Shown here: piece after piece, positions 59,415-64,000 of the stretch
Position numbering within the stretch: the first letter of the stretch is position 1
Layout of the letters: the number at the start of each line of letters is the position of its first letter
DNA from: Gorsachius magnificus
Lineage: Eukaryota > Chordata > Aves > Pelecaniformes > Ardeidae
Reading direction: 5' to 3'
Length of the DNA: 64,000 bases
Assembly (NCBI GenBank): GCA_034008185.1
Contig: CM067081.1
Location: 14,073,821-14,137,820, forward strand
Notes under the pieces: generated by a model
What the model was told of the DNA's origin: nothing
Database searches by the model: none
The model's input: only the letters and a program-made list of their open reading frames with translations
Program-made: the position numbers and the translations under genes

Positions 59415-60664
59415 ATCAATTTTATTTTACAGTTCTGTATATTTTGACTATTCTCTGTTTCTATTTAATTTGAACCTAATTCTGCAGAACTGTGCACTGG
59501 GAATACTCATTTCTAGCTGCAAACATTGGCCATTAGGATTTCAATGAGAGCTTCACTCACTCTTTATCATTGCTCCCCTACATGCTAAGTACTATACTGG
59601 GTTCAAGGCAATGAAAAATTAGTGCATATATGATTTATGCTTTTATGGGGACAGATTGTCCTCAGTGTAGCTCTATGGCTACTGATGGAGAGATGCCAAT
59701 TTAACCTGCTGAGGATGTGACTTCCTGCAGTCAGCAAGGAGGTAACTGTAAGCAGGATGACTTTCAGGAAGAATTGTAACCATTCATCATTTAAGAATGT
59801 CTTTGTGAGATTAAAACAGGAAGAATGTATCATTTTAACTTTTATGTTTTCCTCAATCTCTAATATCTGTACTTCTCAAGATTGTCTGTCTGCATATAAA
59901 CATATATCGGTGCATACATATCCAAATATCCTTATAAATAAATATCATGTCTGCAATTATTTAAAATACTGACATGAGTGACAAACCCAGAGGGAAAATA
60001 AGAAAGAGACTGAAGAAGTCTGTATCCTGAATCCCCATATAATCTTATTATAGTAAAATAGAAAACAGTAAGGAAGAATTCTCTCCGGAGAATAACAGCA
60101 GACTATGGAATGGGCAGGTTATACAATAAGTTTTTCATTTCTTTAATATTCTACACTGTCTTAGCATCTACGTACTATTTTTCTTATTATGTGTTTCCTC
60201 AAGTGAGTGATTATTTAAACATTAATTTAAAAATAAGAACAAATGTTGCAGGCTATTATGAAACACTATCACAAAGCAACTCATCATGTTGTTAAATTCT
60301 ACATATGTAAAAAAAATAACAATATAGCCTTAGAAACCTTTTTTTTTCTTAATTGTGATTTTTTTTTTTTTAATGCAAATATCCACAGTAGGAAGAGATA
60401 GGCCAAAGCAATTAATCAGAGGAGTGTCTGATGGAGAAATAAAGATCAATCACTAGAAAAAGAAAGGTATAAAGGAAAAAGAGCTTGAAAAAGAGAGGCC
60501 AGCTCTTCATCCTTTTCTTTTGGGTCTCTATATGAAACAGAAAAAAAAGAGTAATTTCATTTTAAATCATTTGAATCATTTAGTGACCAAAGGGTAAAAT
60601 GACAGAAAGTCTCAAAATAAATTATAGTAATTATAAAGTGTTAAACAGATTCACTCTTTTCCCT

Positions 60665-60667
<3 letters not shown>

Positions 60668-60698
<31 letters not shown>
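60668..60698 (+). repeat. Poly(A) run, about 31 bases
   Basis: A long uninterrupted A-run followed by GAAGAAG. No retroposed gene is visible just upstream, so it is treated as a simple repeat. Confidence 0.95.
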
Positions 60699-60700
<2 letters not shown>

Positions 60701-61620
60701 AGAAGAAAGTTCTACCTCTTTGAGGTACATATGCATGTATTTAAAGTCCCATGCATGGATTTAGTCATGAGACCATGTGAAAAAGTGTTTAATCATTTTA
60801 AACAAGTTTGGTTTAATCCTCAGTAGACATGTGTCCCTTTCACAGAAGGTGCACAATAGCTGGCATCCCTTGGTGATTCCTGCTCTGCTGAGAATGGGAA
60901 CAGATTGAATGCAGATGAAGATCAAACTAGTCTCACATCTCTAAAAGTGGTGGGTGAAGGTTAGAAAATGTAGACAGAGCAGTGCAGGAGAGCAACAGAG
61001 CTGTTGTACGTGCTGCCAGGCAAAAGTGTTATATGCTCAGTGTGAGACTTATTGGTATTTACTTCACAAGGAGAGTTGTGAATTGCAAAACAAAGCATAC
61101 CCCAGAGATGCTGCAGAGGAAAACTTTCAAACTTGAATATGCCTGGAAAAGAAAAAGAAGAATGATTCAGTGGGGAAAGCACTAGGCTTGATATATCTGA
61201 CCCCAGCTCTGTGCTCTGTCCAAGACTTTCTGCTTCATCAGATCAATTATAAGGATTAGATTCTTGAGACAGGTATATCTAGATACCAAAAGATATGGAA
61301 ACTACATATGAAATTTGAAGTATTCACTTTTCTCTTACTGGATGTATATATAGATGCCTAAATGCTTAGAACAGCTTCTGCATGTCTTTGGCTCAGCAGA
61401 TTTTCAAAACTGCTGCCCAGCTGGCCTTCATCTGTAAAAGTGCTAATAATAATCATGGCCACACTACGTCTTCCTCCTCTACTTCTATCCACTCCAAAAC
61501 AGTACTACAGGGCACATCACTGTCATTGTCTCCCTGGGGGTCAGAAGTCCAATTTCACGTTCCTTCCCTTCCTGAAGGGATGTTCTTCCAACTCTGAGTT
61601 GAATGCCTTAGCTATCAGCC

Positions 61621-61642
61621 TTTTTTTTTTTTTTTTTTTTTT
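61621..61642. repeat. Poly(T) run, about 22 bases
   Basis: A T-run between AGCC and CTTTTATA. On the minus strand it would be an A-tail, but the sequence upstream on that strand shows no recognisable retroposon. Confidence 0.95.
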
Positions 61643-64000
61643 CTTTTATACTAGTGAGAAACTAGCATTTATTATGCAGGAGATTCTAGGAGTGAAAATG
61701 CTTGTTTTAGAAAACTGATGGAGGGAAGATGTGACATTCTGGATGCAAGACAGATGGACTTGAGGCTAGTCCTCCCTTTTGCCTGGTGAATCTTTTCCAT
61801 TTTTCATACACCTCCCTAGAACCAGATGAAAACTCACAACGGATGTTACATTCATTCATTGAACCTACTCACATCTAGAAGTATCACATAGACCTCACTA
61901 TGCTCTGTGCTTACAATTCAGTTTCATCACATTTTCACTCTCAGGGCCTTTAAGTCTTATGTCTCCTATATATTTTTCCTCTGATGTATCCACTAAAAAA
62001 TGTTGGTTTAGAATTAAAATGAAAAAATAGGGGTTTTTTTCCATCAATATTTTTTATGATTTTTTTCCCCCCAGTAGGTTTATTGCTGAGATCTATGAGA
62101 AGAGATCTATTACTATTTAACTTTACTGTATGAATTGCTGGATTAGCATCCTTTTCTGTCTCTCTCACATCCTGAAATTGCTGTGTGTCCATCACTATGA
62201 GTGTTTGTAATCTCAGTTGATAATGATTGCTTTGGTGAATTTTTGGAATCTTCAGAGAAAGTTACATCCCAAAATGATTGTGAGAAAGGAACATTTCAAG
62301 ACAGTTTTTACACATGGATTTCCTGATAATCGCTGAGTGGCACTGGCAGTGACTTTCTGTAACAACTGGATATGCATTAAATTTCAAATTTAAGGCTATC
62401 CAGTTGTGGAAATATATTCCAGACTACTTCATGTGCACATGCTCCCACTCCCAACACATACTCCCAACATGTAAATCATACAGGTTAAGCTGATACGCTG
62501 GCACACTGGAAGTCTTTCCTTAAAGCAAATACCTGAACTCTGTGTATACACATAATATTTATAACCTTGTGTTTCAATATATGGCGGCAATGTTATGCAT
62601 TAAATCTACACCACCCTCTGCATGGCATTTGATTTTCCACAGTATTGAGAAGTTTTGATGTTCCATTGTTGCGTTTCTGTTTCATTTTTGTACCTTTTTT
62701 TCAATCTCAGGGTTTTGTTCAGTGTGTCAGTCTGCCAGTTCACACATAAAGACATATTTTGTGAACCTGTAAAATTGTGAACTAAGCCTCTGAAGTTTTT
62801 CAAATAATTACAGGCACTGTCTCTTTTGTCTGCTTTGTATTAGCTCTGTTTTGCTTTGTATTTGACATCTTTCCTTTCAGTATTAGGACAGATAAAATTC
62901 CAATGTACATTCCAGTTTTTACTCTGCAGTAATTCTATTAATGTGTTTCCATATCATAAAAGTTTTAAGGATCCAAAGAGATGCAGTAATTATCTAAAGA
63001 TAGTACTCTTTGCTAATGGCCTTTCTAGAATATGGAACTCTTCTAAATCCACCAGGCAGATATTTTCCATTCCCAGAAAGGACTTCCAACTCTATTCTAC
63101 ATTAAATCTTCATTTTTAGCACATTTCAGAATTTACACATGGTGAGATATGATTCAGGGCTACCTATCAGAATATTCTGGCATATAAGGATAGTCTAGCC
63201 AGGGGAACATAACCATCCAAGCAACTGGCCAGGATGATTTCAGATAAGCAGTTGCTCTTGATGATAAGCAGATTATAATAATACTGGAAACTGTTTATCT
63301 CTTTAAAGAATTTCATTCTGATTGTGTACAAAAATTTTATTGTAACTTCTTCCATTGCTTACAACTCCCATTTAGCATCTGGATATACTTTGCATTGCGT
63401 GATTCAAGAATTTTGACTTTCTGTATTTGTTCTGTGTTATTATAGATCACAAAGATAAAGAGGGGTGCTTTTCAATGGGGAAAACCCTTCCCACAAAAAG
63501 TCACACCAAGAACTGCTTGTTCTGGTATAGAAAGCTACCTGTGAAGTAACACTCTAGTACATACAAGCTTGCTATGACTGGAAGCCAAATTCTCAAACAA
63601 ACGCACTTAGTAAAGAAAGGCAGAAAAAGTTCTGTGTAGGAAAGACAGAGCACAGCCAACTGTTAGACTGTGGTGCTTATATGGGAGTATCCAACCAAAG
63701 AGAGATGTATAGGACCCAAGTGGAAGTGTGGGATCAGGCCATCAGTACGGAAGCATTATTCCAACTTGTGAAGAACTGAAGTGATAAAATTTTTTACAAT
63801 AGCTATTTCCTGTAGAGGCTCATCTTACAAATATTACTTAAAATTATGAGAAGCTGGGCAAAGAAATTCTTCCAGCCTCTTCAGCTGTGAGTGATATTTA
63901 ATAACAGAAAGTTGTTTATTGCTTTGCGTAAATCTGTAGTTCTCGTGCTGTCTCACAGCAAAATAGATGATTTTATAGTACCTTTACAAACTCTTGGTTT

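Larger units (their letters stand above)
57741..64000. other. AT-rich non-coding stretch with simple repeats
   Basis: No gene recognised. It contains a GT microsatellite, A- and T-runs, and a faint MIR-like word order at about 61165-61215 (AAGCACTAGGCTTG ... CCCCAGCTCTGTGCTCTG). The 118-codon frame at 61362-61718 crosses a T-run, giving a poly-Phe stretch, and is not a convincing gene. Confidence 0.5.

Noticed and set aside
60599..60826. Frame with a poly-Lys/Arg stretch
   Set aside because: The stretch is a translation of the poly(A) run at 60668-60698.
61362..61718. 118-codon frame with a poly-Phe stretch
   Set aside because: It crosses the T-run at 61621-61642 and has no recognisable domain.
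1..64000. CRISPR array, bacterial operon, phage or defence system
   Set aside because: There are no spaced direct repeats, no dense same-strand coding and no Shine-Dalgarno-led genes. Composition and CR1 content are those of a vertebrate nuclear genome.
1..64000. tRNA, rRNA or small nuclear RNA genes
   Set aside because: No intact internal promoter boxes with a cloverleaf, and no recognisable rRNA or U-RNA core, were seen on either strand by eye.

Overview
The window looks like AT-rich, non-coding DNA from a bird. The recognisable mobile elements are CR1 (chicken repeat 1) non-LTR retrotransposons with the typical ATTCTATG-type octamer tails, a family of GC-rich LTR-like repeats (TGTATTGGG ... 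ACCCACCACA), and degraded remnants resembling old amniote/sauropsid repeats. I see no L1 or Alu-like elements, no bacterial or viral operon, no tRNA or rRNA gene and no convincing host exon. All of this is read by eye; repeat names rest on pattern recognition and no database search was run.

Layout. 1-13.2 kb: sparse AT-rich DNA with three short CR1 pieces (2053, 6153, 10028), an (AC)n microsatellite, an ancient repeat remnant near 9.3 kb and small local duplications. 13.25-15.95 kb: a CR1 tail, a minus-strand LTR-like fragment and a long decayed CR1 with part of the reverse-transcriptase (RT) region. 16-29 kb: mostly unique-looking DNA, with an old retroposon tail (21.74 kb), a G-run, a GC-rich unclassified island (23.4-24.06 kb) and a possible short LTR (24.86-25.15 kb). 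29.4-31.1 kb: a minus-strand CR1 interrupted by a younger plus-strand CR1. 35.4-36.7 kb: a minus-strand LTR-like element followed by a strand-asymmetric, G-poor stretch. 42.2-47.0 kb: the densest repeat cluster, with two plus-strand LTR-like elements, the second split by a 1.4-kb CR1 that carries most of a broken RT gene. 48.4-49.3 kb: a CR1 tail and a possible minus-strand LTR remnant. 49.3-64 kb: AT-rich DNA with microsatellites and homopolymer runs.

No set of genes works together here. The only real coding history is decayed CR1 ORF2 (endonuclease/RT) protein. The window reads as a gene-poor intergenic or large intronic region whose main interest is its layered insertion history.
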